IMG/VR virus record: IMGVR_UViG_3300044731_000784
Location: 1 to 42,343 of that record
Direction: 5' to 3' (one strand)
DNA length: 42,343 nt
Origin: a virus
The stretch's first letter is position 1, and each line of letters opens with the position of its first letter. Shown one piece after another: positions 15,476 to 25,546 of the stretch. A program made the position numbers and the translations under genes. Below the pieces are notes generated by a model. The model did not search any database. It saw only the letters and a program-made list of their open reading frames with translations, and was not told where the DNA came from.

Positions 15476-17218
15476 TTATACTTTTTTAATTATTACTTCT
15501 AAACTCCATGATAAAGTCTTATCTAAACTACTTGTATCTAAATAAAACTCTGCACAACTAGAACCTGCAAATGTAGAAGGGACTCCCACGAAATAACTAT
15601 TGGTTAATTGTGTCATAACTGCACTACTATAAGGGTCGTATTCAAAGCTATTAACACCTTGTTTTAATACTGGTATTATATTAAATTCATCTGTATCTAT
15701 TTTACAAATCTTTACTTTAAAATAATCTAAACAAGTTGAATTTAAACTTACTATATTGTCAATTATTGAAGTTATTACACCGCCCGTATCTGGATTAATT
15801 AATTCGATGCTATGAATTTTTGGAACTGCTAAAGCCATATCATAATTTAATATATGATTTAACGAACTACATTGTATTGTTTCAGTATGTGTAGTTGAAT
15901 AAATAATATCTAACTCAAACTCTGCTAATATATATTCCCCTAACCATTCATTTCTCATTGTAAATAAAAATTGATACGATAAAGCCGTTGTGTTTATAGT
16001 CATTGAGCCTGTGCCAAATACTGGTACTGCTGTCCACGTTCCCAAACTATAAAATGCTATTGATTCATGCACTACTACACCTGTGCTTTGAATACTTAAT
16101 TTTAATCTTGCTACTTTGTCATAATTTTCATATCCTAAAGGAAAACAATCTGGAGTTAATACATCTATCTTATTAAAATCTGTTCTACTTACCCTAAACC
16201 CATATAAAACCCTTTCACTCATTGTAGATTCTAAACAAGCACCAATATAAGGATTATTGTAATCACCATATCTAGGTTCAATAGTTGGATAACATCCATA
16301 TATTACTTCTGGTGCATTCAATTTTGCACTATAAACAAGTGAACCTGCATCATCATAAACTATTGCTAATATATCTTTTGTAGATGGAGTTAATGCAGTT
16401 AAATCAGCTTCTAATGTGTAACTACTACCTACATTTGACATTGTGGCAATCTGTGAATCTTCAATTATCGAATCATTAAAACTTCCTGTACTTTCACCAT
16501 TCTTATTTATTAACATTATTTTTGCACTACTCGGAGTTGTAGCTCCACTATCAAATTCTATAGTAGTTGTAACTGGTGTATTAATTATTAATTGTTGAGG
16601 TGCAATTAAAGTCCAACCATCTGTAACAAATGTAGTTGATTCGTTTTCATAAAACTTAGCATAGGCAATATCATAATCTAAATACCTTTCATTTGCATTT
16701 GTGTTTATTCCCTCAATACTAAGAAACTTAGTAAAATACTTAGTACTATCATATACGCTTGTTTGATTGTTATTATTAGCACTTGTAGATTTATTTTGCA
16801 ACCAATTACTAAAACTATTAGCACCATTTTGACCTATGAAAGTATTTGTATCATCTGTTATATAAAATTTATGTCTGATTGTAAAAGTATTTAAACTATC
16901 TTTTGTAAAATAGACTTCATAATTTTTTCCTTGATAGTAATTGCTATCTTGCGAACTGCCATCAACTTCTAAGCTCATGGGATATTCAACTCCTGTAGTT
17001 AGGTTTGTAGTGGATATTTTCCAACTATTATCTGTTGTAGGTTCTATTGGTACATCTAAAGCAAATGCACTATTATATTTGACAATGACATTATCTAAAC
17101 AAGTGTCACAACCATATTGTGCTTCCATTTGCTTAAACTCACCTATTGCACAAATTAAATCAGTACTTGAAGTTAATCCGCTTATATCATCAGTATATGC
17201 TATGCTTATTCTTTTCAT
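15476..17218 (-). CDS. Large tail-tip/baseplate-like structural protein
   Basis: 580 residues, rich in Ser, Thr, Asn and beta-strand patterns, with several likely Ig-like or jelly-roll units (TTTIEFDSGATTPSSAKIML, YTLEADLTALTPSTKDILA). The start overlaps the stop of the preceding gene by one base, and the next gene follows after one base, so it is translated together with its neighbours. It is probably exposed at the tail tip. No enzymatic motif is visible. Confidence 0.6.
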   Translation of the reverse strand: MKRISIAYTDDISGLTSSTDLICAIGEFKQMEAQYGCDTCLDNVIVKYNSAFALDVPIEPTTDNSWKISTTNLTTGVEYPMSLEVDGSSQDSNYYQGKNYEVYFTKDSLNTFTIRHKFYITDDTNTFIGQNGANSFSNWLQNKSTSANNNNQTSVYDSTKYFTKFLSIEGINTNANERYLDYDIAYAKFYENESTTFVTDGWTLIAPQQLIINTPVTTTIEFDSGATTPSSAKIMLINKNGESTGSFNDSIIEDSQIATMSNVGSSYTLEADLTALTPSTKDILAIVYDDAGSLVYSAKLNAPEVIYGCYPTIEPRYGDYNNPYIGACLESTMSERVLYGFRVSRTDFNKIDVLTPDCFPLGYENYDKVARLKLSIQSTGVVVHESIAFYSLGTWTAVPVFGTGSMTINTTALSYQFLFTMRNEWLGEYILAEFELDIIYSTTHTETIQCSSLNHILNYDMALAVPKIHSIELINPDTGGVITSIIDNIVSLNSTCLDYFKVKICKIDTDEFNIIPVLKQGVNSFEYDPYSSAVMTQLTNSYFVGVPSTFAGSSCAEFYLDTSSLDKTLSWSLEVIIKKV

Positions 17219-18882
17219 TATATTATTCCTGTTATTCTAGCTGTTCTATCTTTAAAATTAAATTCTATACTTTCTATTATTGCTTTTGTTGGAGTTCCAA
17301 ATACATTAATCATTATTGCACTATCATTTTGATATGATAAATATTCTGCACAACTAAAATCAATAGTTAGTGAGTATTTTAACCATTTTCTTTGATACTT
17401 GCCATACACTCCTCTATGGTTTGGTACATTTCTAGGATTTTCAATAAAATGAAAATTATCATACAAATTACAATCTTCATAATTTGCTATATTGTTTGGG
17501 AATATAGAAGTAGTTGAACCAAATGAGCTATACCCTGTATCTAAACTAGCTTGTGCATAATTACCATTAAACCATAATGCACTATTAGCTTTATGAACCG
17601 CAGTAGCATATAATGAAGCATCATAATGACCTACATTAATAGGAGTATATTCTCCACCTGAATAAACCCCATTAAATCCTGCAATACATATTGTAGGAGT
17701 AGAAATTAATGTTTTCTTTTTCATATCTAAACAATCTTCTAAACTTCCAACTGCATAATCTGAAAATCCAAATAATGGTATCCACGCTAAAGAACAATAA
17801 GCTCCATATTCATCTTTTTGAATTGGATTCATTGGATTATTCCATTCTACAATATCATTGTACAATTCTTTATACAAAGATACGTCTGGTTGCTCTTCAC
17901 CAAATGGTAAAGTAGACCATTGCATATTTGCATAAGCATACATATTCCTATTATCAATCTCAAAGCATAATTGATAATCTGTGCAATCCTTCCAAATTGT
18001 AGAATTATAATAAAAATAATCTTTACGTTCAAATATGAATTGAACTACACCTCCTACACTTTTCAATAGATAATCAGCATTGAAAATAGGTTTTAGTTGT
18101 TCTAAGAATTGCTTTGTCGTTTTAATATACCTATTCTCCCATCTTATTTTATTGCCTATTTCAGATTCTTTTAATGGTTTTGCTATATCAGAGTTAAGCA
18201 AATAAGCATGATAATAAGGGTTTAAATTACTTTGAAAGCTCGAAGTTGCAGGAGTGTAATTGTAATTATCTCCTGTCCATCCATTTAATAAATTTGTACT
18301 ATTTAATATTCCAGATGCAAATATAAAGTTTGGTTGGTTGGCTATTGTAGCACTTAATAAACCACCTATTCTAGCACCCTCTACGTATCTAAAATTAGGA
18401 CTTACTCCTGTTGAAAATCTAATTGGGAAATTCAAAAAATGCTCACCTATTATTTTATAAGCATCATAATCTAATACATTATTTAAACTTAGGTAAGCAT
18501 CTGTAACCTCATCATATTCTGTTGCTCTAGCTATTATAAAACAATTTTCTGTACACCATTCTATCTTATCTCTTGTAATTTGTCCTTTGAATATCCATAC
18601 TCCGCATTCACAATCATAAAACCGCACCCACATATATTGAGCGTTATTATCATAGAAATTAGTAAGTAGTAAGTCTTTAGTTCCGTTTTTGAACTTAATA
18701 TCACCACTCATTTTTCGCATTACTTGGTTACCATCTTGACGCTCACAATTCAATGTAAGCTCTTCAAGTCCTTCAACATCTTGCTCTGGAACATCAAACC
18801 ATGTAACTGGCAATGAAGCTAAGTTATAGACTGGCTTTGCTGTAACTGGTTGTACTGATTGATATGCTAATTGTAACTTCAT
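17218..18882 (-). CDS. Tail-hub/distal-tail-like structural protein
   Basis: 554 residues. The first 140 residues (VTWFDVPEQDVEGLEELTLN, MSGDIKFKNGTKDLLLTNFY, WIFKGQITRDKIEWC) resemble a beta-rich tail-hub domain as found next to tape-measure genes. The rest is Tyr/Asn-rich with large aromatic patches. It begins directly after the tape-measure stop codon, the usual slot for distal-tail or tail-associated proteins. The hub role is inferred from this order. Confidence 0.62.
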   Translation of the reverse strand: MKLQLAYQSVQPVTAKPVYNLASLPVTWFDVPEQDVEGLEELTLNCERQDGNQVMRKMSGDIKFKNGTKDLLLTNFYDNNAQYMWVRFYDCECGVWIFKGQITRDKIEWCTENCFIIARATEYDEVTDAYLSLNNVLDYDAYKIIGEHFLNFPIRFSTGVSPNFRYVEGARIGGLLSATIANQPNFIFASGILNSTNLLNGWTGDNYNYTPATSSFQSNLNPYYHAYLLNSDIAKPLKESEIGNKIRWENRYIKTTKQFLEQLKPIFNADYLLKSVGGVVQFIFERKDYFYYNSTIWKDCTDYQLCFEIDNRNMYAYANMQWSTLPFGEEQPDVSLYKELYNDIVEWNNPMNPIQKDEYGAYCSLAWIPLFGFSDYAVGSLEDCLDMKKKTLISTPTICIAGFNGVYSGGEYTPINVGHYDASLYATAVHKANSALWFNGNYAQASLDTGYSSFGSTTSIFPNNIANYEDCNLYDNFHFIENPRNVPNHRGVYGKYQRKWLKYSLTIDFSCAEYLSYQNDSAIMINVFGTPTKAIIESIEFNFKDRTARITGII

Positions 18883-21876
18883 TTATCTTTTCCAAGCTTG
18901 GTTTTTTTCTATAATTTTAGTTACTCTTGCAACTAATCCATTCACATCTAAATTTAGATTTGTTTGTGGCATTCTATCTGGTAAATTTATTATAGCCTTT
19001 TCAACTTGTTTTAGTCTGTCTTCTAATTGCCCATTTTGATTTACAAATGTAGTGGATAATATTGGATTTAATTGCATTGAATCTAATCTTACACTAGCTA
19101 ATAAATTATCCAAATCTATTTTTTCATTGTTAATCTTATCAAACCACTTTTGATTCTTTAATGAAGTTTCACGATTGAAAATAAACTCATCTCCTTCCAT
19201 TTCGTACAACTCATTTCTACCTTGCACACCAAACTTAATACCGCCTTGCTCATGTGATGCACCTTTCATCATCCCTGTTGGTACTTTACCACCTTTTCTG
19301 AATTGTTGACTTGCAACCACTCCAATTTGCACCGCAGTAAGCGCCGCTAAAAGTCCAGTTAGTACTCCTGCTATTGCTGGTCCAGCAGGAAATTGTGAAC
19401 CCCATTGCGCCCATATATTAGCTATACCAACCGCATTATTAATAAGTATTTCAGCTATTGCAATAGCTTTCTTTTTACGTGCTTGTTCACGTCTTAATTC
19501 CTCTAACTTAGCTTCTTTTTTTAATTCAGCATCGTATAATTGTGAGTTGCCTTTATCCGCTATTTGTTTAGCCTCTGCTACATTTACTTTTTGTTTTTCA
19601 ATTAGCTTATCTAGGTTTGCAATATTCCTATCTATTGAGTTAGATATTATTTGAGTGAATCCTAAAAATATATCGCCAACATATTTTGCTATTTGTCCAG
19701 ATGCTTTTTTTAATCCATCTTCTAATGTTAATAATGTACTTTCTTGCTTACCTATATTAGATTCTTGGTCTTGTACGCTCTTATCATACTCTTGTTTTAA
19801 TTTATCTGCTGTTTTTTTAGCTTCTCTAATCCTTTCTTCATTGCCATCTTTTTCAGCGTCTGCTAATTGTTTATTAGCTTCTTTCATCTTATTATTAAAA
19901 TCTATTTTTGTAGATTCTAATTGTTTGTATGCAAATTCTACAACTAATCTTTGTTCTTGAATAGCTTTTTTAGTTGCATTTAAGTCAAATAAACTTGTAG
20001 TTAATCCACCTAAGCCACTAGTTACACCGCTAAAATCTCCGCCTATACTTCCTGTAGCGCTTAAAAATGCGCTTTTAAGTCTATCTGTATAATCTAATAC
20101 ATCATCAATATTTACATCTTCTAATCTTAATGGAACGCTTAAATCAATTTCTTTTAAAGTTTCTTGTAAAAATTCTATTTCTTTTGTAAATCCACCACTT
20201 AAATTTAATAATGAACCTGCACTTGTATCTACTTCTATTTTTTCGGGTTTTACTTTTAGTGTTTTAGTTTTGATGCCACCACTGCCTTTGCCTTCTATTT
20301 TAGTATCTGCTAATCCAAAGGCTTCAATAAGTGCCTTAATCTGTGCATCTGCATTTAAAACTCTATTTCTAGTGGCATTTTCAATATCACTATTTGCCTT
20401 AGATATTTCTTTGAGGTTTTTAAGTTCCTCACTAGTCATTGTTTTAGTAGTGATTTCTAAATCCTTATAGCTTTTATTTCGTGCTTCGACTGCTTTTTTA
20501 TCAATTTCAATAAGTGCCAATCTATCTTTTAATGTAGATTCTGCAATTCTAGTTATTTCATTTTCAGCCGCCTTAATTGATGCACGTCGTATAATTGCTT
20601 GGTATTGCCTTTCAATAGCCTGTGTAACTAAATCTGTATTATTGATTTGAGTTTCATCTATTTTATTGCCCTCACTAGCTAATTCATTGTATTGTTTAAC
20701 TGCTTTTAAACGCTCACTTAATGGCAAATTTTGGTCTTTAATTGCTATACCTAACTTAATTACGTTTGCTAATTCTTTACTTGAATTTTCAACCGATTTT
20801 GTTTGAACTTCATTTAGTGCTTCATTGATAGCTATTTGTTTTTTTTGTTCATCTGTTAGTTTTGTAGATACTCCTAAATACTCACCAACTGCTTTGCCTA
20901 ATTCTTCGTAATTAAAAGCTAAATATATAATTCCTGCAACCAATACACTTAATCCTAAAGTTGCAACCGCCCAACTTTGAGCAATAGTTAATCCTGTAAT
21001 TCTCGATATATTAGCTACTACTGTACTTGCAACTCCATAAGCCTGTAAAGCATAAGTTTTAGCACTTATTACAAATCCACTTTCCTTATCTAAAGTATTT
21101 TGTATTTGTTGCAATCCTTGAAGTACTGCCATTGCACCATTAACTTTTAATAATGCTTGTTGTACCTTTTCATTTTCACCACCAAATAATGCAGATGCAC
21201 CTTGCAATGATGCAAATATCCCAACACCCAAAGATAAGCCTTGCATTGCAGTATCTAAAGCTCTAGTATCACTACCTAATATCTTAGTTTGATTAGCCAA
21301 ATCACCTGCCGTGTCTTTCATTTCGGCAAGTCTTTGTTTAGCTATTACAAGCTCATCACCTTTTAACTTTCCACTCTTCAAAGCTTCGCTAAGCTGTAGC
21401 ATTTCTTGTTTGAATGACATGGTTTTTTTAGTAATGTCTTCCGTACGATTGCTTAACTCCTTAACACTCAAAACTCCTTTGTTAATTGCATCTTCTAAGA
21501 TTTCAAAAGCCTGTGCATTGCTTATTGCGCCTTTTTCAACTGCTTTTGCCACCTCACCTGCTACTTTCATAAACTCCTTATCTTTCATTAAGACGTTTTG
21601 AAGCTCATTTGCTAATTCTTTTACTTCCTTAGTGCTTGATGCAATAGAAATGTCATTGAATTGCTTTTTAGCCTGTGCTAAGTTTTTTAATCCATCCGCT
21701 CCACCTTTAACATTCTTATCAAATTCAGATAATTCTTTTTGAGTTGTGTTAAGTGATACGTTAAGGTCATCAGTAGCCTTGCTAGTGGTCTGCATAACCT
21801 TATCAAGATTCTTTGCACTTGATACCGCTTCCGATGTATCGAATAAAACTTTTAAAACTACATTCTCATTTGCCAT
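18883..21876 (-). CDS. Tail tape-measure protein
   Basis: 997 residues, the largest protein of the genome. The N-terminal 220 residues are coiled-coil-rich (VLKVLFDTSEAVSSAKNLDK start, repeated Lys/Glu/Leu heptads). Hydrophobic segments lie near residues 215-235, 295-320 (SWAVATLGLSVLVAGIIYLA) and 800-850 (GPAIAGVLTGLLAALTAVQI). Another coiled-coil stretch covers about 630-720. This is the classic tape-measure plan; the protein sets tail length and may act in the membrane during DNA entry. By the usual rule of about 1.5 angstrom per residue the tail would be roughly 150 nm. It has its own late-type promoter. Confidence 0.85.
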   Translation of the reverse strand: MANENVVLKVLFDTSEAVSSAKNLDKVMQTTSKATDDLNVSLNTTQKELSEFDKNVKGGADGLKNLAQAKKQFNDISIASSTKEVKELANELQNVLMKDKEFMKVAGEVAKAVEKGAISNAQAFEILEDAINKGVLSVKELSNRTEDITKKTMSFKQEMLQLSEALKSGKLKGDELVIAKQRLAEMKDTAGDLANQTKILGSDTRALDTAMQGLSLGVGIFASLQGASALFGGENEKVQQALLKVNGAMAVLQGLQQIQNTLDKESGFVISAKTYALQAYGVASTVVANISRITGLTIAQSWAVATLGLSVLVAGIIYLAFNYEELGKAVGEYLGVSTKLTDEQKKQIAINEALNEVQTKSVENSSKELANVIKLGIAIKDQNLPLSERLKAVKQYNELASEGNKIDETQINNTDLVTQAIERQYQAIIRRASIKAAENEITRIAESTLKDRLALIEIDKKAVEARNKSYKDLEITTKTMTSEELKNLKEISKANSDIENATRNRVLNADAQIKALIEAFGLADTKIEGKGSGGIKTKTLKVKPEKIEVDTSAGSLLNLSGGFTKEIEFLQETLKEIDLSVPLRLEDVNIDDVLDYTDRLKSAFLSATGSIGGDFSGVTSGLGGLTTSLFDLNATKKAIQEQRLVVEFAYKQLESTKIDFNNKMKEANKQLADAEKDGNEERIREAKKTADKLKQEYDKSVQDQESNIGKQESTLLTLEDGLKKASGQIAKYVGDIFLGFTQIISNSIDRNIANLDKLIEKQKVNVAEAKQIADKGNSQLYDAELKKEAKLEELRREQARKKKAIAIAEILINNAVGIANIWAQWGSQFPAGPAIAGVLTGLLAALTAVQIGVVASQQFRKGGKVPTGMMKGASHEQGGIKFGVQGRNELYEMEGDEFIFNRETSLKNQKWFDKINNEKIDLDNLLASVRLDSMQLNPILSTTFVNQNGQLEDRLKQVEKAIINLPDRMPQTNLNLDVNGLVARVTKIIEKNQAWKR

Positions 21877-21881
21877 ACTTT

Positions 21882-21911
21882 TAAATATAGTAAATTATTT
21901 GATTTATGCAA
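21882..21911 (-). promoter_or_regulatory. Late-type promoter of the tape-measure gene
   Basis: On the minus strand TTG (21911-21909) in ATTTGCAT, 19-base spacer, TATATTTA (21889-21882), in the 48-base gap after the terminase gene. It allows tail genes to be expressed apart from the terminase. Confidence 0.68.
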
Positions 21912-21924
21912 ATTTTAAAGTCTA

Positions 21925-23214
21925 TTAATTAAAATCTAACTTATCCTTAAAATTATTGATTAAAAGATACTTCAAACAATCCATTAAGTGTGAAAGTTCA
22001 GAGCCTGTTCCTGTGGTTTTCTTTAATAATTTGCCATCACTACCAACTTCACAATAAGTCAAGTCATTTATCATAAGTTTGCAATTCGGATTGATATAAC
22101 ACAAATTAGTATGGAACGCCCTGCTAATTAACTCCCTGCTATTCAAATTAGAATGATTAACATTAGGTATTACAAATTGATAACCAGATAGTTTTAATTT
22201 GTCTGCAATTACTTGATAATAAGTTATTCCACCCTTACTAATTGCTTGTCTATTTTTACCTGTGGCATCACCGGTTACCATGATGTTGTTAGATTTTGGC
22301 AATTTCATTCTTATATGGTCGCATAGTTCGTAAATATCACTATCTCTTAATACGAACTCTTCAATTACTACAATCTTATTGCCTTGTAATTGCCCTGCGA
22401 TACAAGTCATAGGGTTTACGTTAAAGTCAAATGATAAGTAAATAGTTCCATTATTATATTCACAATCTTGTACGTGCTTTTCTTTTCTGAATGTTGGGAT
22501 AAATGGTTTATCTACTTCGGCTTTGCCCCACTTACCATATAAATTGACATCGAGTAAATTTTGATTATGTGAATAATTGAGCCTTAATGTTTCTTCATAT
22601 TTTTCTCTATCTATAAATTCGTTATTGGCAAATGTAGAATGATTAACATAAGAATCTAAGAAATCAACTTTTATTTTACTATCATCATTTTCATCAAAAA
22701 AATAAGTCCTTAACCAACTATTGACATCAACTGGATTAAAGCTAATTATAAATTGATGATTCTTATTTAATGGAGTTCTTAAAAGTGCATTCAAAGTAGT
22801 AAAATCATCTTGACTACCTTTGTTTATCTCATCCCACCATATAATAGTAGGGTCTGAAAGTCCTTTGGTATTTTCAGCGTTATCCATACCTAGTGCAGTA
22901 AATTCAGTACCTGTTATTAAGTTTTTAAAGCCGTAATTTGTTTTATTAATACTAAAATACTTAGTCAATCCAAGTGCTTTTAGTACCTTAATTATATCTT
23001 TGAATTGATTTTTACGTATATCCCCAAATACCTTATTAACGTAAACTATATGATTATACTCCTGTAGAAATGATATTGCAATGAGTTTAAGTATAATATT
23101 ATGTGTTTTACCACCACCTCGACCGCCCCACAATATTTGATACCTATTTTTAGAAGCTAAAAAAGATTTGAAGTGTAAACTATACCATTCTCTTTTTATC
23201 TTGAATTTCTGCAT
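21925..23214 (-). CDS. terL: Terminase large subunit
   Basis: 429 residues, normal for PBSX/SPP1-type large terminases. Walker A is GGRGGGKT (30-37), Walker B IIWWDE (124-129). The C-terminal nuclease has its acidic residues in YLSFDFNVNPM (about 250), VTGDATGKNR (about 305) and SHLMDCLKYLL (about 410). It uses ATP to pump DNA into the head through the portal and cuts the concatemer. The start overlaps the small-subunit stop by one base (TAATG). All key residues are present. Confidence 0.95.
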   Translation of the reverse strand: MQKFKIKREWYSLHFKSFLASKNRYQILWGGRGGGKTHNIILKLIAISFLQEYNHIVYVNKVFGDIRKNQFKDIIKVLKALGLTKYFSINKTNYGFKNLITGTEFTALGMDNAENTKGLSDPTIIWWDEINKGSQDDFTTLNALLRTPLNKNHQFIISFNPVDVNSWLRTYFFDENDDSKIKVDFLDSYVNHSTFANNEFIDREKYEETLRLNYSHNQNLLDVNLYGKWGKAEVDKPFIPTFRKEKHVQDCEYNNGTIYLSFDFNVNPMTCIAGQLQGNKIVVIEEFVLRDSDIYELCDHIRMKLPKSNNIMVTGDATGKNRQAISKGGITYYQVIADKLKLSGYQFVIPNVNHSNLNSRELISRAFHTNLCYINPNCKLMINDLTYCEVGSDGKLLKKTTGTGSELSHLMDCLKYLLINNFKDKLDFN

Positions 23215-23537
23215 TATTCCTCAATGAATAAATCATCTGCACCTTTTAATATTGTGATGTCTTGTTTTGTAGAAGCATTCCACCCGAATACATCAATTAG
23301 TAGTTTTATTGCTTGTAAGTCGCCTTTATTTGCCTTATCCATTAATACATAAGCGATATTGCTTTCTAGTGTTAATTCAGTACCTCCAACATTACTTTTA
23401 ACCACTTCTCCAAAGTGATTTAAAGCATCTTTAAACCTAGTTATTCTTTTAGGAACTCTTTTAGCTTCATTTGGTGGTTGATTTGTGCTACTGAATAACT
23501 TACCCCCCTTACCTTTTAAATTCTCTCCTTTTGGCAT
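23214..23537 (-). CDS. terS: Terminase small subunit (candidate)
   Basis: 107 residues: basic Gly/Lys-rich start (MPKGENLKGKGGKLFSS), central helices (RFKDALNHFGEVV, NIAYVLMDKANKGDLQAIKLLIDVFG) and a short acidic tail. It directly precedes terL with a one-base overlap, the normal place for the DNA-recognition subunit. The sequence is too divergent to assign by motif, so the call rests mainly on position, size and composition. Confidence 0.72.
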   Translation of the reverse strand: MPKGENLKGKGGKLFSSTNQPPNEAKRVPKRITRFKDALNHFGEVVKSNVGGTELTLESNIAYVLMDKANKGDLQAIKLLIDVFGWNASTKQDITILKGADDLFIEE

Positions 23538-23560
23538 TTTATATCGTTTTTACATGGTTT

Positions 23561-24208
23561 TTATGATACAATATATTTAAACTTATAAGTTTCATAATTT
23601 TCACATATTATTCTTTTAGCTTCAATTTTTGTAATATCAATTCCATTTATCATTATAGGATTTACTGCGAATTTTCTAATTACATTAAGAACCATATTAA
23701 CACGTTCTGTTATTCCTAAAATATTAACTGGATGTATATTCCCTATTTTAGGAAAATTTTTAAACATATTAATTAACTTGTAAATTGGATATTCACTAAC
23801 TCCTTTATTATAAATAACATTACATAATTTAAAATTCAAACTATTGCATCTAATTATTAATTCCTTTTCAATTTTATATGCTTGTAATTCATTATTGGTA
23901 GTATAAAGAATTGAATAAGTTATTATATTTTCATTTTGAGCTAATTCATTATTTATGCTATTATTTGAACTTTTATAAAAATGTGTTAATACTCTATTTT
24001 TTTTACCTTTACCTATATACCATATTTTATTATTTTTAAATATGCCATAAATATAATAACCTCTTTGTGGTATAGATTTATCAAAATTAGCATTAGATTT
24101 TTGTATGTTTGAAATTATTATATCTATATCTTTTTGATAGCTTTTTATAGCGTCATTTGTGAGTATATACTCGTCTGCAAATATTTGATGTTTGTTATTA
24201 GTTATCAT
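23561..24208 (-). CDS. GIY-YIG homing-type endonuclease
   Basis: 215 residues from ATG 24208. The GIY-YIG core is seen as YYIYGIFKNNKIWYIGKGKKNR (YIYG at 52-55, YIGKG at 64-68), with the catalytic Arg just after and a later Glu-rich helix (LQAYKIEKELII) that can hold the metal-binding Glu. The C-terminal half probably binds DNA. It overlaps the methylase gene by 11 bases and separates it from the terminase genes. The gene is even more AT-rich than its neighbours (many ATA/ATT/AAT codons), consistent with a mobile free-standing endonuclease gene. Confidence 0.82.
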   Translation of the reverse strand: MITNNKHQIFADEYILTNDAIKSYQKDIDIIISNIQKSNANFDKSIPQRGYYIYGIFKNNKIWYIGKGKKNRVLTHFYKSSNNSINNELAQNENIITYSILYTTNNELQAYKIEKELIIRCNSLNFKLCNVIYNKGVSEYPIYKLINMFKNFPKIGNIHPVNILGITERVNMVLNVIRKFAVNPIMINGIDITKIEAKRIICENYETYKFKYIVS

Positions 24209-25421
24209 CAAATTCTTTTTTATCTATTAATACTCCGTTACGTTTAATTACTAATGTAGGGTCAAGTTTAACCATTCTCTTTACAATTACATCGCAGTAT
24301 TTAGGGTCTAATTCCATTCCGTAACATTTGCGCTTAAGTTGGTGTGAAGCAACCATAGTTGAGCCTGAACCACCAAAGTAATCTAAAACTAAATCGTCTT
24401 TTTTACTTGAATTATTAATTGCTCTTGAAGGTACACCTAAAGGTTTTTGTGTTCCGTGAACATAATCTTGTCCGTTATCTCTGCTAATTGACCACAAATC
24501 AAAATCTGAATTATCTCCTTTTTTAAATGCACCGCCTTTGATAAATAAAATAAATTCACATTGTCTTCTATAAGCCATATAACCAAGTCCTGGTTGTTTT
24601 TTATCCCAAACAATTACTGCATCAATTACTTTGTTACTATTTTCAATAAAATCTAAAAAAGGTTTTTGCATCTTAGGAGAAACGCAAATATAAACATCAG
24701 CCTCTTGTTTGTTAAATAAAAAAACGTTTGAAATTAAATCCCCTAATTCGACTCCTTGCAAATCATCGTTCATTAATTTACCATAGGATTTGGTTTCTAC
24801 TACTTGTGTTCGTCCTCCACTATAATCAATTCCATATGGCGGGTCGGTAAATACCATATCCGCTTTACTTCCATTCATCAACAAAGCAACTAAATCTGAA
24901 TCCGTACTATCCCCACAAAGCAAACGATGTTCTCCAATTTCGTAAAGGTCTCCTAAAACGGTTATTGCTTCTTTTGGTGGTGTTGCATCAAAGTCGTCTT
25001 CGGTTGCTTCTAAAACTTCATCCACTTCAACATCTACAAAAACCTCACTAACTTCAAACTCAAACTCATCTGCAAGTACTTCTACTAATTCAACATCAAT
25101 ATTTTGATTTTTTTGTGCGACCGTATTAGCTAATATAGAAGCCTTATGAAATTCTTTTGTACCACTTTCAATATCCGTTCTTTTTATTACAACTGGAGTA
25201 GTTCCATCTGTTTCTACTATTATAGCATCATTTGTGAATTTTTGCCCTATTTTCTCGTGCCTAGCATTTCCGCTTATAATTACATTATCATTGCTAATTG
25301 TCACACTTTCAATTATTCCTACTTGTTCTAGTGAATTATCTAGTGTGTGCATACCATACTCGGTGTGCTTGTTTGTATTCCTGCTATCAGGTTTTATATC
25401 TTTAAATTTTATTTTTGCCAT
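24198..25421 (-). CDS. ParB/Srx-domain plus DNA methylase fusion (adenine-N6 or cytosine-N4)
   Basis: 407 residues from ATG 25421 (a GTG three bases upstream is possible). Residues 1-110 form a ParB/sulfiredoxin-like domain (KPDSRNTNKHTE, LDNSLEQVGIIESV, IISGNARHEK). A very acidic linker follows (about 110-150). The methylase has GDLYEIGEHRLLCGDS, then DPPYG at 193-197, HGTQKP at 322-327 and FGGSGS (SAM site) at 349-354, so the catalytic motif precedes the SAM motif as in beta-class enzymes. Such fusions are common next to phage terminase genes. It probably modifies phage DNA before or during packaging. Confidence 0.9.
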   Translation of the reverse strand: MAKIKFKDIKPDSRNTNKHTEYGMHTLDNSLEQVGIIESVTISNDNVIISGNARHEKIGQKFTNDAIIVETDGTTPVVIKRTDIESGTKEFHKASILANTVAQKNQNIDVELVEVLADEFEFEVSEVFVDVEVDEVLEATEDDFDATPPKEAITVLGDLYEIGEHRLLCGDSTDSDLVALLMNGSKADMVFTDPPYGIDYSGGRTQVVETKSYGKLMNDDLQGVELGDLISNVFLFNKQEADVYICVSPKMQKPFLDFIENSNKVIDAVIVWDKKQPGLGYMAYRRQCEFILFIKGGAFKKGDNSDFDLWSISRDNGQDYVHGTQKPLGVPSRAINNSSKKDDLVLDYFGGSGSTMVASHQLKRKCYGMELDPKYCDVIVKRMVKLDPTLVIKRNGVLIDKKEFDDN

Positions 25422-25429
25422 CACTTAAT

Positions 25430-25522
25430 CTATTTTGAGCCATAATCAAATATAGTGCTTTTTAATCTATTACAATTAACACTATCCCACACTTCATCAC
25501 CTACTTTAAATTTTGTTTGCAT
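25430..25522 (-). CDS. Very small hypothetical protein (KVGDEVWD)
   Basis: 30 residues, MQTKFKVGDEVWDSVNC followed by a short tail. It begins after a poly-purine AAACAAAC stretch typical of gene gaps in this genome and ends eight bases before the methylase start. The KFKVGDEVWD string recurs in small phage proteins. The function is unknown and the size leaves some doubt. Confidence 0.5.
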   Translation of the reverse strand: MQTKFKVGDEVWDSVNCNRLKSTIFDYGSK

Positions 25523-25546
25523 TTTGTTTGTTTTTAGTTTGTTTGT

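Noticed and set aside
19655-21928. Plus-strand ORFs over the tape-measure gene
   Set aside because: Ser/Leu-rich shadows of a Lys/Glu-rich coiled-coil gene, without promoters or gene context.
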